From: Anagrus nilaparvatae
Taxonomy: Eukaryota; Arthropoda; Insecta; Hymenoptera; Mymaridae
DNA: 64,000 bases
Assembly (NCBI GenBank): GCA_022575985.1
Contig: JAKSXM010000014.1
Coordinates: forward strand, 9,920,001-9,984,000
Direction of reading: 5' to 3'
Every line of letters starts with the position of its first letter. Within the stretch, counting starts at the first letter, position 1. The notes under the pieces are model-generated. The model was not told the origin of the DNA. It saw nothing but the letters and a program-made list of their open reading frames with translations, and made no database searches. The position numbers and the translations under genes are program-made. Shown piece by piece: positions 22,461 through 34,912 of the stretch.

Positions 22461-24413
22461 TTATGGTCCATCTTCGCCACTTTTTTTTTAATTAAAAAAC
22501 AAAAAGAACTCAGTGATTTTCAACTACCTCGTGGTGGCAAAAAGTTAATATAAGTTATTTTAAAGTGAAGATCAAGTTATTATAAAGTGAAAATTAATAA
22601 TTACTTCTAAATTAAAAAAAAACAAAAGGTGACTTTTTTCATATAAAAATTATCAAAAGTTTTGAAGTGAAAAACATGTGCGCGGTTTTTACAGGCATCA
22701 TCATCTCAAAGCCGCCATAAAGATTTTTATACTGTTATTTGATAATCACGTGTTAAATGCGTTGATTATATTGATTATATTCTTTATTTCTTTTGGGTGA
22801 TGTGCAGTTTGAAATTGAAAAAATTTAAAAATTTAAAAAAAAAAAGTTTAACAGTTCATTTTTTTATGTTGTCCTAAGGCACAAAAAATTGTTCAAAATA
22901 GTTTAAAAGTTATCAAGATAAAAAATTTTTGTTTTAAAAAAAAGAAAAAAGGACATCAAGAGAATAAATTAAAAAAAAAAAAAGTATAAATAAATCATCA
23001 TCATCAAAAAAGAAAGAACTCCATTTTTAGAATTTTTACTATGACGTCATTGACAAGAAAGGAAGCGGAAATACATAAATTTGAATAATATTCTACATCT
23101 TTACCGGAAAGGGCCTACGCCGCCGAAAATCAGGTGTTTATCCTTCTTTTTCAAGTTCAGACACATTCGGCGCGCGCAGTTTATACCAGTTATTTTTGTC
23201 TGCTTTCTTCTCGTTCATGCTGTTTATGCTATATGGGAGAGTCCATGCATCAAGTTCAAGGTTTTTTCTTTCTTTTTAATTATTTTGATATTTGTATTTA
23301 ACAAATTTTTTCCTTTTTCTTATTCTATTGATTTAATTTTAAAAGAGTTAATTTTATTTAAAAAAAAAAAATTTTAAGTTAAAATTTATTATATCAAGTT
23401 AAAATTTTACATTTAAAAAAAAAAAAATTATTTTATGTATTATAAAAAAAAAGAAATATTTTCACATGTAAAAATTTATTTTTTTTTGTATAGTTCAAGG
23501 CACCGCGGAGTGAATGATAAATTTAATTTTTTTGTGTGTGTAATTTAGTTTATTAATGTTAAGAAATATAAATTATTTTAAAATTTTAATATACCTTTTT
23601 AATCATTGGTAAAAATTAATTTATATAAAAAATATTAGTGATTAGTTTATTTATGCGTTTATTATATTTATATATAATTAGATGCAAGTCTTTATTATCC
23701 TATGTGATGATCAGTTTATTAGTTTGGTTGTAAAAATTATTTAGTTTTTTCAGTTTTTACAGGATTCTTTCAACAAAAAAGAAGAAAAATATTTTAGTTT
23801 CAGTTATTATACAGTTTTCTAAAGTTTTTACAGTTATTTTTTATTTTTCTCTTTTTTGGGTGAGAAAATCTGTATCAGTTATTCAGTTTTAGTAGGAATT
23901 ATTGATGATTTATTTAAAATAGGTTTTCATTTATTGCAATCAAAATTTTACCATTTACAAGAAATTAAAAATCGGTGAAATTTGTTGCATGAGTTTGGAG
24001 GTCCCATTGAGTTTCCTTTCTGAAGAAAAAGTTATTTACTAGTTTTCTTTTTTTTAGTTAAAAATAATTGTAGTTAGTTTATTTTATTTTCTTTCTTTTC
24101 AGATGGGCCTCGATGAGAAAATCTTTTTTTGGGATTGTTCTCATGGGAACTCTTGCACATTTATATGTAGCACAGTTTTTTTTCAATAATTCCAACAAGA
24201 GTTTGACTAGTTTGGTTTATGCAGCATTTTTTCATTGATTTTTTTTCTTTGAAATTTCGCATATTCTATATTATATAGTTTTTTACTCAGTTATTTTGCG
24301 CATTTAGTTATTTTGTTTAGCTAATTCGCGCAAATAGTTATTTATATGTTTCGTTAGAAGTTTGCATACTTAAACAATTAAACTTTTTCTTATATTAATA
24401 TACGTTAGTTAAA
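22461..24413 (+). other. long leader of the gag-only element
   Basis: About 1.95 kb of AT-rich sequence from the primer site to the gag ATG. Many T-rich tracts and the length suggest it might contain an intron, but no splice pair is compelling. The 98-codon frame at 23081-23377 (starting at an alternative codon and hydrophobic because it is T-rich) is not supported as a gene. Confidence 0.6.
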
Positions 24414-25721
24414 ATGGCAAAAAGTTTAATTTTGGAGCAAAATTCTATTTCGCAACGTATTGCTAGTTCTTATAACAACTTTGTTCAAGATGGCAGTGAA
24501 AGCATATACAATGCTTCCACACGTTTAGAAAACTTGAATGACATGTGGTATCACTTTGAGGAAAACCATTATAAAATTATAAATATCGCTAATTCAGATA
24601 AATCTAATTATATAAAAAATAATACTTTTAATTCAGTTGAACAAGAATACTTGAAAAATAAATGTCAATTTAATGAATTCTTGGCTACTCATAATCCTCA
24701 AAATGATAACTCGCATAGATCTTCACGTTTTGCCACTGAAAATAATTTAAAAAAATTGGAAAGAATCCCTATCCCAAAATTTAATAGTAACTTTACAGAA
24801 TGGGAAAATTTCCGAGATATGTTTAAATCTTTAGTTATTGATAAAAGTTATTCTGATGTTTTTAAGTTATATTATTTAAAATCTAGTTTACAGGGTGAGG
24901 CCCTTCAGTTAGTTAATTCATACAGTATTACTAATAATAATTTTTCTTTCGTTTGGGAAAAATTAATTGATAAATTTGAAAATAAAAGGAGGTTAGTGAA
25001 CTCACATTTAGCTTCGTTTTTTAGTTTAAAACCTATGAAAAAAGAGTCCTCTGCAGAATTAAAAAGAATTCTCAACGGTATTACAGCTCCAATACAAGCT
25101 TTAGAAGCTTAAAAAAGAAATACCAAGTTTTGGGATGACATGTTAGTTTTTCATTCCATTTCTCTTTTTGATTTAGATACCCGTAAACAATGGGAAAAAT
25201 TCGTTGGAAATTTAAGAAATTGTAAAGAACCTCCATTATTTTCAGATTTAATCAAATTTATGGAAAATCATGTTATTATCTTAGAATCGATCGAAGACAA
25301 TACTAAGAATATTTTTGATAAGTCATCAATAAATCCTGCAAGTAATGATTCGAAACATAACAAAGATAATCAAATCAATTGTATTATTTGTAATAAGGAT
25401 CATTTCTTTTCCTTTTGTGATATTTTTTTGAACAAAACTATACTTGAAAGAAAAGAATTCGTGGCTAGTAAACATAGATGTTTTAATTGTTTAGGATTAC
25501 ATATGTTGCCCGAATGTAAATCACAAAAAAGATGTAAGTTTTGTCAAAAAAATCATCATTTTACCTTGCATTTTTCTAATCAGTCAGATGATAACATCAG
25601 TCAAAATTTTGACTCTAATTTAATTAAAAATACACATCTATCTACTGAGAATAAGAATGCAGAGGAAAATTTACAATTTTCAAATAGTGACGCAGAAAAT
25701 CGTCCTTTTTATAATTCGTGA
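24414..25721 (+). pseudogene. BEL-like gag with one nonsense codon
   Basis: Frame of 435 codons from ATG at 24414, interrupted only by TAA at 25110-25112, where the related gag at 16567-17809 has a leucine. It shows TRLENLNDMWYHFEEN (~residue 40), IPKFNSNFTEWENFRDMFKS, YYLKSSLQGEALQLV, WEKLIDKFENKRRLVNSHL and MKKESSAELKRIL (the DUF1759/gag core). A Cys/His-rich end follows, CIICNKDHFFSFC, CFNCLGLHMLPEC and CKFCQKNHHFTLH. It forms the particle and binds RNA in this family. One stop away from intact, it is the youngest-looking gag in the window. Confidence 0.9.
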
Positions 25722-26163
25722 CAATAGCTTACCTCTGGGTAAATGGCTTTATGCCTAGATTTTGAAAATTTGCCCAGGGATTAACAGTTTATTTTGGGCC
25801 ATCAATAAAAAAAAATACTACAACCAAATTGACTAGACCCATAAATAAACTAATTACTTACTAAAAATAAAAAATATTTTGTCAATGTATAAAAAATATT
25901 TTTATGTAAGTTCATTGTACAAATGTAAATAATCTATTTTCTTTGAATGAATGAATGTGTGTATGAAATTTTTAATATAAATTTACGTAAAAAAAAACTA
26001 ATGTATAATAAAAAATTAAATGTATTTATTTTGTAAAAATTATGGGTTTAATTTTAAATTTTTATTTTAATTGATTTCTAAATTATTTTAAATATGTACA
26101 TAAAACTATAAATTTTTTCTTGTTAATTTATTTTCTATGCAAATAAATTAAAAGGGGGGAGAA

Positions 26164-26443
26164 TGTTAAATATTACACTGTATAATAATACAATTATTAA
26201 TATTAGTTTATAAGTATGCGTGCGTGTGTGCACAGAGAGAGCACAGAGTGTAAGCGCGTGCCTTTAGAAACGGCGCACAGTGCCGGCAGTCTTAGGACAA
26301 CTATTAAAGTAGTCACACCTATTAATAATAAAAGTAAAAGTTTATTGTGCTACTAAATTATTAGTTATAAATTATTTATCCACATAACCTAATTTCATAT
26401 CAAATAATAAAAATAATATTAAAATACAGTCCACTCATCACCA
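26164..26443 (+). repeat. 3' LTR of the gag-only element
   Basis: 280 bp, preceded by the G-run polypurine tract. About 1.4 per cent different from the 5' LTR, so the insertion is comparatively recent. Confidence 0.92.
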
Positions 26444-26732
26444 ATCAATAATGTCTAAAAAAATATACAAAAAACTAATCAATACATTTGATACATAAAA
26501 ATAAAAAAATGAAAAATACCTATAATAATTTTATATAAACATAATAATAAAACGAGGAGTCATTCTTATTATTAAAAATTAAATTAAAAAGTTTAAAAAA
26601 ATATTTATAACAATAATTTAACACATAACAAAAAACATGAAAATAACTAGAGTTTATGGTGCCATGAAAATGTATTGAAAAAGTACGATATTGAAACTTT
26701 AAATGATGATTTTTGAGTTAAATTTGTTGAAA

Positions 26733-29389
26733 CTATTGTAGAGGGAGTTGTTGATTGAGGGTATTGATGGTATGGATGTAAGATGGGTTTAGTTTATCAG
26801 TATCTTCTTTTTTATTTATTGTAGGGTGGGCAAATTGGATGTGTAGACTTTCTGATACTTTACGTTTGCCCCATGTAGCTTCTTCATCGAGCACCTGTGG
26901 TTTATCAAAATTAAAAGTATGTCTATTTAGGTTGCAATGAGTTACAATAACTGATGTTTTAACTCTCTGGTGTCGTCGAGTCTCATATAAAAAGATCTTT
27001 TGGATTCACCTATATATATGCTGTCACAGTCGTTGCAAGTTAGTTTGTATACAATACCAGTTTTGTTTTGTATGCTGTCAATCTTGCCTTTTCTGATGAT
27101 TTTTGTCATATCCTTGTTGAGTTGCGGAATAACATGAAATGTGTTGTAATCAATAATTATTTTGATTTTTTGATATAATCCAAATCTAAATGGGATTTTA
27201 ATGAGTATTTTGTCTCTGTAATTATTATTAATTGGAATATTGTTCCTAGTAATGTTATAATGGCAATTCTTTAATAGATTCCACCTCTTATTAATGAATT
27301 TATTGACAAAATGTATGGGATATTTATTAGCTATTAAGATGTCCTTCACAATCTTGATGTTGTTATTGAGGTAAGCTTTGTCAGACAGAATTAGGCTTCG
27401 ATCGACGAGGTTGTATACCATGGCAATTTTCTGGTGCAGTAAGTGGTTAGAATCAAAGTGCAGAATTGTACCAGAAAAGGTGCTTTTTTGGTACCAATTG
27501 GTTGTGATTATGTTATTGCTGTTTTTTATTAAGGTGATGTCAAGAAAGCTAAGACTGTTGTTTTGTTCTAATTCTATGGTGAAATTTAAATTAGAATGAT
27601 ATGCATAAAATATCGAGAGTGTAGTTATTCTCTGATATACATAGGATTATATCTTCCACATATCTATAAAAAAATAGTGGAGTATAATCCAAAAGGTTGA
27701 TGCATTCCGTATCTAAGTCGTCCATGACAATATCAGCAAGTAAAGATGATATAGCAGAGCCCATTGAAGTGCCTATAAGTTGTTTATATATGACAGAGTT
27801 GAAAGTACAATAGGTGTTGTCGTATAGGTACTTGATAGTGTCAACGATTTCGTTGTATAAAATTTTACAGTTGTTATTGATGGTGGTGTATCTTCTGTCG
27901 AGGCTATTGATTACCAAATCAAGTGGAATATTGGTAAATAATGAACTGACATCGAGCGACAATAATTTGTGGTTATGTAAAATGAAAGTACCTCTGATTT
28001 TATTGCATAGGTCAAAGTTGTTTTTTATGTATGATTTTGGTTTATTGATACAAGAGTATAAGTGGAAATGTAATGTTTTGGCTATCAGGGAGGTGTGGCT
28101 ATTGAAGTTTGGTATGACAGGCCTAACAGGGATGATAGAGTTTGCGTTAATATCGCGAAAGAAACTATTTTATGGTGTTTAGGGGGGAAGTATATGGCAG
28201 GAATAGAAGTATGGGTTTGAGTCAATTCGTATGGGTTCTGGTTGGGTTTTAGTAAGCCCAAGTCTTTCCAAGCATTTAGTCGATTACTAGCATTTTTCTA
28301 TAATCTTTTTAAGAGGGTTTTAGTGCTTTTGACTACTTGGTATACCTCTTTTGGCGATAATAATGCCTCCGCACTCCTTATGTACATGGGTTTGGGCATG
28401 CATAAGGTAGTATTACCTTTGTCGACTGGCGTAAAAATGATGTCCTTGTGTTGCTTGAGGAAAGATTTGCAGGCATAAACTTTATTGGAGAAAACTTTTT
28501 GACTATGTGTTCGATGTGTGTTGTTGTTTTTTGTCATATTCAGTACATTGATGATCTTATGTCGTTGTTTGCAAATAGATGGATCCCTATGTAGTATATA
28601 TTGGACTTGTTTATGTTTTTCAGCGGCATCTACTATGGTGGTATTGTTATTTTCGAAAATGTATTTAGCATTTAAGTAGAAAGCATTTTCAACATTTTTT
28701 ATAGTGTTTAATACGTCATTTTTTTGGATGTTACCAGGCAAGCTGAATTTAGGCCCTAAACTTGCAATTTCGACGACATCATCTGGTACGTCGATGTCTG
28801 AAATATTAATAAACCAGTTATCATTTAAGTCATTGGTGTTGTTGTTGATATTGACTTTTTCAAAATTTTTATAATGGTTAACATTTAAAAGTTTGTTGTA
28901 TAATCTACAGTTGTTTTTGTAGTAAATATTATTCTTTTTACAGTTTTGAGTGCTGAAAAAGGTATTGAGTTTGGAGTTATCAATGTTAGAGTTTAAAAGA
29001 AAATTCTTAGTATTAGCCAATGTTTTTCCAAAGCTGGATATGTGTGAATTGATGTCTTTAATCTGTAGGTTCTATAATTTATTGGCCGTTCTTTGTAGGA
29101 CTTTTTGAAAGCCGGTTCTTGTTGTATCTTTATAAAAAGTAAAGCCCTTGAACCTGTATTTTATGCTTGATACATGTGTTGGTAAAGAATCATAATGTCG
29201 ACATTTCAGCAAAAATTTTCTTCTTGAGTACGCCAAAGCAATCTTGTGTATATTAATTGAGTATATATGTAAGGATTTAACCATAGAAGGTCCGTGGTGT
29301 TGTTAAACTTCTTCGTAAAAGTTGCTAGAATGGCTGACTATGGGTCTGCAGCCTTGTGAAATATCAATTTGAAAGTTTTCATCACCCAT
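26733..29389 (-). pseudogene. Penelope ORF, copy A (RT plus GIY-YIG endonuclease)
   Basis: About 885 codons from ATG (29389) to TAG (26733-26735). An N-terminal region is followed by RT with FTPVDKGNTTLCMPKPMY (RT1), SLDVSSLFTNIPLDL (motif A), IGTSMGSAISSLLADI (motif B) and FYRYVEDIILCI (motif C). GIY-YIG follows as GIVYKLTCNDCDSIYIGES and SFYMRLD. Penelope enzymes nick DNA with the GIY-YIG domain and copy RNA with the RT. Stops lie near 29308 and 29090. The catalytic Asp-Asp of motif C is Glu-Asp, and a 2-nt loss just after it shifts the frame (27591). A further shift lies near 26960. Confidence 0.92.
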
Positions 29390-29405
29390 GATTTAAAGAT
29401 ATTTA

Positions 29406-30686
29406 TAAAAGGATTGAGTTTTTATTGACCAATACTGGGCATAAATGAAACAAATTAGTTGTTTGCAATAAACAAGATGTTATTATTAGACGTTTCGCTT
29501 ATTTAGTTTATAGGCCTTATCAATAATGTCTAAAAAAATATACAGAAAATTAATCAATACATTTGATACATAAAAATAAAAAAATGAAAAATACCTATAA
29601 TAATTTTATATAAACATAATAATAAAATGGGAAGTCATTCTTATTATTAAAAATTAAATTAAAAAGTTTAAAAAAATATTTATAACAATAATTTAACACA
29701 TAACAATAAACATGAAAATAACTAGAGTTTATGGTGCCAAGAAAATGTATTGAAAATGTACGATATTGAAACTTTAAATGATGATTTTTGAGTTAAATTT
29801 GTTGAAACTATTGTAGAGGGAGATGTTGATTGAGGGAATTGATGGTATGGATGTAAGATGGGTTTAGGTTATCAGTATCTTCATTTTTATTTATTGTAGG
29901 GTGGGCAAGTTGGATGTGTAGACTTTCTGATAATTTACGTTTGCCCGATGTAGCTTCTTCATCGAGCACCTGTGGTTTATCAAAATTAAAAGTATGTCTA
30001 TTTAGGTTGCAATTAGTTACAATAACTGATGTTTTAACTCTCTGGTATTCGTCGAGTCTCATATAAAGAGATCTTTTGGATTCACCTATATATATGCTGT
30101 CACAGTCGTTGCAAGTTAGTTTGTATACAATACCAGTTTTATTTTGTATGCTGTCAATCTTGCCTTTTCTGATGATTTTTGTCATATCCTTGTTGAGTAG
30201 CGAAATTACATGAAATGTGGTTAGAATCAAAGAGCAGAATTCTACCAGAAAAGGTGTTTTTTTGGTACACATTGGTTGTGATTATGTTATTGCTGTTTTT
30301 TATTAAGCTGATGTCAAGAAAGCTTAAACTGTTGTTTTGTTCTAATTCTATGATGAAATTTAAATTAAAATGATATGCATTAAAAATATCCAGAGTGTAA
30401 TTAATTTTGTTCTCTGGTATACATAGGATTATATCATCCACATATCTATAAAAAAATAGTGGAGTATAATCCAAAAGGTTGATGCATTCCGTTTCTAAGT
30501 CATCCATGACAATATCAGAAAGTAATTATGATATAGCAGAGCCCATTGGAACGCCAATAAGTTGTTTGTATATGACAGAGTTAAAAGCACAATAGGTGTT
30601 GCCGTATAGGTACTTGATAGTGTCAACGATTTCGTTGTATGGAATTTTACAGTTGTTATTGATGGTGGTGTATCTTCTGTCAATTG
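29406..30686 (-). mobile_element. Penelope copy B, 5'-truncated with internal deletion
   Basis: Runs from RT motif A (near 30680) to the terminal repeat at 29406. Relative to copy A it lacks about 305 bp (27142-27446 of A), with a short GTG overlap at the joint (about 30217). Motif C here is the normal YVDDI and the following bases lack the 2-nt deletion of A and D. The GIY-YIG stretch (29808-30200) is open to the normal stop at 29808. A stop codon interrupts motif B near 30526. Confidence 0.88.
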
Positions 30687-31780
30687 CCATGGTATACAAC
30701 CTCGTCGATCGAAGCCTAATTCTGTCTGACAAAGCTTACCACAATAACAACATCAAGATTGTGAAGCACATTTTAATAGCTAATAAATGTCCCATGCATT
30801 TTGTCAATAAATTCGTTAATAAGAGGTGGAATCTATTAAAGAATTGCAATTATAACATTACTAGGAACAATATTCCAATTAATAATAATTACAGAGACAA
30901 AATACTCATCCAAATCCCATTTAGATTTGGATTATATCAAAAAATCAAAGAAATTATTAATGATAACACATTTTATGTTATTCCGCAACTCAACAAGGAT
31001 ATGACAAAAATCATCAGAAAAGGCAAGTATGACAGCATACAAAACAAAACTGGTATTGTATACAAACTAACTTGCAACGACTGTGACAGCATATATATAG
31101 GTGAATCCATAGATCTCTTTATATGAGACTCGACGAACACCAGAGAGTTAAAAAATCAGTTTTTGTAACTCATTGCAACCTAAATAGACATACTTTTAAT
31201 TTTGATAAACCATAGGTGCTCGGTAAAGAAGCTACATGGGGCAAACGTAAAGTATCAGAAAGTCTAAACATCCAACTTGCCCACCCTACAATAAATAAAA
31301 AAGAAGATACTGATATCCTAAACCCATCTTACATCCATACCATCAATACCCTCAATCAACAACTCCCTCCACAATAGTTTCAACAAATTTAACTCAAAAA
31401 TCATCATTTAAAGTTTCAATATCGTACTTTTTCAATACATTTTCTTGGCACTATAAACTCTAGTTATTTTCATGTTTTTTTTTATGTGTTAAATTATTGT
31501 TATAAATATTTTTTTAGACTTTTTAATTTAATTTTTAATAATAAGAATGACTTCTCATTTTATTATTATGTTTATATAAAATTATTATAGGTATTTTTCA
31601 TTTTTTTATTTTTATGTATCAAATGTATTGATTAATTTTTTGTATATTTTTTTAGACATTATTGATAAGGCCTATAAACTAAATAGGCGAAACGTCTAAT
31701 AATAACATCTTTTTTATGACAAACAACTAGTTTGTTTCATTTATGCCCAGTATTGGTCAATAAAAACTCAATCCTTTTAT
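30687..31780 (+). mobile_element. Penelope copy C, 5'-truncated
   Basis: Begins at the palindrome centre with codons for MVYNLVDRSLILSDKAY and runs through GIVYKLTCNDCDSIYIGES. The frame is broken directly after that by a lost base run (gaatccatagatctc, 31105). The normal stop position is 31375-31377 and the 3' UTR and terminal repeat follow to about 31780. The 3' end reads straight into the ATG of copy D. Confidence 0.88.
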
Positions 31781-34700
31781 ACATATCTGTAAATCATGGA
31801 CGATGAAAACTTTCAAATTGATATTTCACAAGGCTGCAGACCCATAGTCAGCCATTCTAACAACTTTTACCAAGAAGTTCAACAACACCACGGACCTTCT
31901 TTGGTTAAATCCTTACATATATACTCAATTAATATATACAAGATTGCTTTGGCGTACTCAAGAAGAAAATTTTTGCTGAAATGTCGACATTTTGATTCTT
32001 TACCAACACATGTATCAAGCATAAAATACAGGTTCAAGGACTTCACTTTTTATAAAGATACAACAAGAACCGGCTTTCAAAAAGTCCTACAAAGAACGGC
32101 CAATAAATTATTGAACCTACAGATTAAAGACATCAATTTACACATATCCAGCTTAGAAAAAACATTGGCTAATACTAATAATTTTCTTCTAAACTCTAAC
32201 ATTGATAACTCCAAACTCAATACCTTTTTCAGCACTCAAAACTGTAAAAAGAATAATATTTACTACAAAAACAACTGTAGATTATACAACAAATTTTTAA
32301 ATATTAACCATTAAAAAAATTTTTAAAAACTCAATATCAACAACAACACCAATGACTTAAATGATAACTGGTTTATTAATATTTCAGACATCGATGTACC
32401 AGATGATGTCGTCAAAATTGCAATTTAGGGCCTAAATTCAGCTTGCCTGGTAACATCCAAAAAAATGACGTATTAAACACTATAAAAAATGTTGAAAATG
32501 CTTTCTACTTAAATGCTAATTACATTTTCGAAAATAACAATACCACCATAGTAGATGCCGCTGAAAAACATAAACAAGTCCAATATATACTACATAGGGA
32601 TCCATCTATTTGCAAACAACGACATAAGATCATCAATGTACTGAATATGACAAAAAACAACAACACACATCGAACACATAGTCTAAAAGTTTTCTCCAAT
32701 AAAGTTTATGCCTGCAAATCTTTCCTCAAGCAACACAAGGACATCATTTTTACGCCAGTCGACAAAGGTAATACTACCTTATGCATGCCCAAACCCATGT
32801 ACATAAGGAGTGCGGAGGCATTATTATCGCCAATAGAGGTATACCAAGTAGTCAAAAGCACTAAAACCCTCTTAAAAAGATTACAGAAAAATGCTAGTAA
32901 TCGACTAAATGCTTAGAAAGACTTGGGCTTACTAAAACCCAACCAGAACCCATACGAACTGACTCAAACCCATACTTCTATTCCTGCCATATATTTCCCC
33001 CCCAAACACCATAAAATAATTTCTTTCGCGATATTAACGCAAACTCCATCATCCCTGTTAGGCCTGTCGTACCAAACTTCAATAGCCACACCTCCCTGAT
33101 AGCCAAAACATTACATTTCAACTTATACTCTTGTATCAATAAACCAAAATCATACATAAAAAACAGCTTTGACCTATGCAATAAAATCAGAGGTACTTTC
33201 ATTCCACATAACCACAAATTATTGTCGCTCGATGTCAGTTCCTTATTTACCAATATTCCACTTGATTTGGTAATCAATAGCCTCGACAGAAGAGACACCA
33301 CCATCAATAACAACTGTAAAATTCCATACAACGAAATCGTTTACACTATCAAGTACCTATACGACAACACCTATTGTACTTTCAACTCTGTCATATACAA
33401 ACAACTTATAGGCACTTCAATGGGCTCTGCTATATCATCTTTACTTGCTGATATTGTCATGGACGACTTAGAAACGGAATGCATCAACCTTTTGGATTAT
33501 ACTCCACTATTTTTTTATAGATATGTGGAAGATATAATCCTATGTATATCAGAGAATAAAATTAACTACACTCTGGATATTTTATGCATATCATTCTAAT
33601 TTAAATTTCACCATAGAATTAGAACAAAACAACAGTCTAAGCTTTCTTGACATCACCTTGATAAAAAACAGCAATAACATAATCACAACCAATTGGTACC
33701 AAAAAAGCACCTTTTCTGGTAGAATTCTGCACTTTGATTCTAACCACTTAGTGCACCAGAAAATTCCCATGGTATACAACCTCGTCGATCGAAGCCTAAT
33801 TCTGTCTGACAAAGCTTACCACAATAACAACATCAAGATTGTGAAGGACATCTTAATAGCTTATAAATATCCCATGCATTTTGTCAATAAATTCATTAAT
33901 AAGAGGTGGAATCTATTAAAGAATTGCAATTATAACATTACTAGGATCAATATTCCAATTAATAATAATTACAGAGACAAAATACTCATCAAAATCTCAT
34001 TTAGATTTGGATTATATCAAAAAATCAAAGAAATTATTGATGAAAACACATTTCATGTTATTCCGCTACTCAACAAGGATATGACAAAAATCATCAGAAA
34101 AGGCAAGATTGACAGCATACAAAATAAAACTGGTATTATATACAAACTAACTTGCAACGACTGTGACAGCATATATATAGGTGAATCCAAAAGATCTCTT
34201 TATATGAGACTCGACGAACACCAGAGAGTTAAAACATCAGTTATTGTAACTCATTGCAACCTAAATAGACATACTTTTAATTTTGATAAACCACAGGTGC
34301 TCGATGAAGAAGCTACATGGGGCAAACGTAAAGTATCAGAAAGTCTACACATCCAACTTGCCCACCCTACAATAAATAAAAAAGAAGATACTGATAACCT
34401 AAACCCATTTTACATCCATACCATCAATACCCTCAATCAACAACTCCCTCTACAATAGTTTCAACAAATTTAACTCAAAAATTATCATTTAAAGTTTCAA
34501 TATCGTACTTTTTCAATACATTTTCTTGGCACCATAAACTCTAGTTATTTTCATGTTTTTTGTTATGTGTTAAATTATTGTTTTAAATATTTTTTTAAAC
34601 TTTTTAATTTAATTTTTAATAATAAGAATGACTTCTCATTTTATTATAATGTTTATATAAAATTATTATAGGTATTTTTCATTTTTTTATTTTTATGTAT

Positions 34701-34900
34701 CAAATGTATTGATTAATTTTTTGTATATTTTTTTATTGATAAGGCCTATGAACTAAATAGGCGAAACGTCTAATAATAACATCTTTTTTATGACAAACAA
34801 CTAATTTGTTTCATTTATGCCCAGTATTGGTCAATAAAAACTCAATCCTTTTATAAATATCTGTAAATCATGGGCGATGAAAACTTTCAAATTGATATTT
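31781..34900 (+). mobile_element. Penelope copy D, near full length
   Basis: Complete from the ORF start (31796) through the 3' UTR and terminal repeat. It then repeats the first codons of the ORF (ATGGGCGATGAAAAC at 34870-34884) and stops at the 12-bp flank. This shows directly that the terminal repeat includes the ORF start, as in a tandem Penelope. Confidence 0.9.
31796..34458 (+). pseudogene. Penelope ORF, copy D (RT plus GIY-YIG endonuclease)
   Basis: Start ATG 31796, stop TAG 34456-34458, about 887 codons. Open pieces are 31796-32314, 32443-32916, 33222-33599 and 33658-34458. RT motifs match those of copy A, including the YVEDI substitution and the same 2-nt deletion at 33577-33600. 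The last piece carries an apparently whole GIY-YIG domain (GIIYKLTC, DSIYIGES, SLYMRLDEHQRVK) and the C-terminal tail. Separate stops lie near 32314, 32427 and 32914. It is not functional. Confidence 0.9.
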
Positions 34901-34912
34901 AATTTTAATTAT

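Larger units (their letters stand above)
22181..26443 (+). mobile_element. gag-only BEL-like LTR element nested in Penelope copy A
   Basis: 280-bp LTRs at 22181-22460 and 26164-26443 differ at about four sites. ATCAA duplications lie at 22176-22180 and 26444-26448. They interrupt a Penelope phrase (cttatcaataatgtc) that is uninterrupted in copy B at 29517-29531. Three bases after the 5' LTR is TGGTCCATCTTCGCC (22464-22478), a primer-site position. AAAAGGGGGGAGAA (26150-26163) is the polypurine tract. The interior has a ~1.95-kb leader, one gag ORF and no pol. It therefore depends on another BEL element for mobility. Confidence 0.93.
22064..29405 (-). mobile_element. Penelope copy A, interrupted by a gag-only LTR element
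   Basis: Nearly full-length on the minus strand. The ORF is at 26733-29389, the 3' untranslated part continues to 26449, and the last ~117 bp (22064-22180) lie on the far side of the LTR insertion. The terminal phrase 'aaaggattgagtttttattg' (22065) recurs at the B end (29408) and inverted at both plus-strand ends. This shows that the terminal repeat spans the 3' UTR end and the start of the ORF. Confidence 0.88.
22064..34900. mobile_element. inverted Penelope-like element cluster
   Basis: Four Penelope copies form two opposed arms. Copies A and B are on the minus strand and C and D on the plus strand, meeting head to head near 30686. Without the nested LTR element the left arm is about 4.35 kb and the right arm about 4.2 kb. 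Identical 12-bp sequences AATTTTAATTAT flank the whole cluster (22052-22063 and 34901-34912), as if it arrived as one unit. Each arm is a 5'-truncated copy joined through a shared terminal repeat to a longer copy, the pseudo-LTR tandem layout known for Penelope elements. Confidence 0.88.

Noticed and set aside
23081..23377. 98-codon hydrophobic frame in the leader of the gag-only element
   Set aside because: Hydrophobicity follows from T-richness; no signal or envelope features and no ATG-led support.
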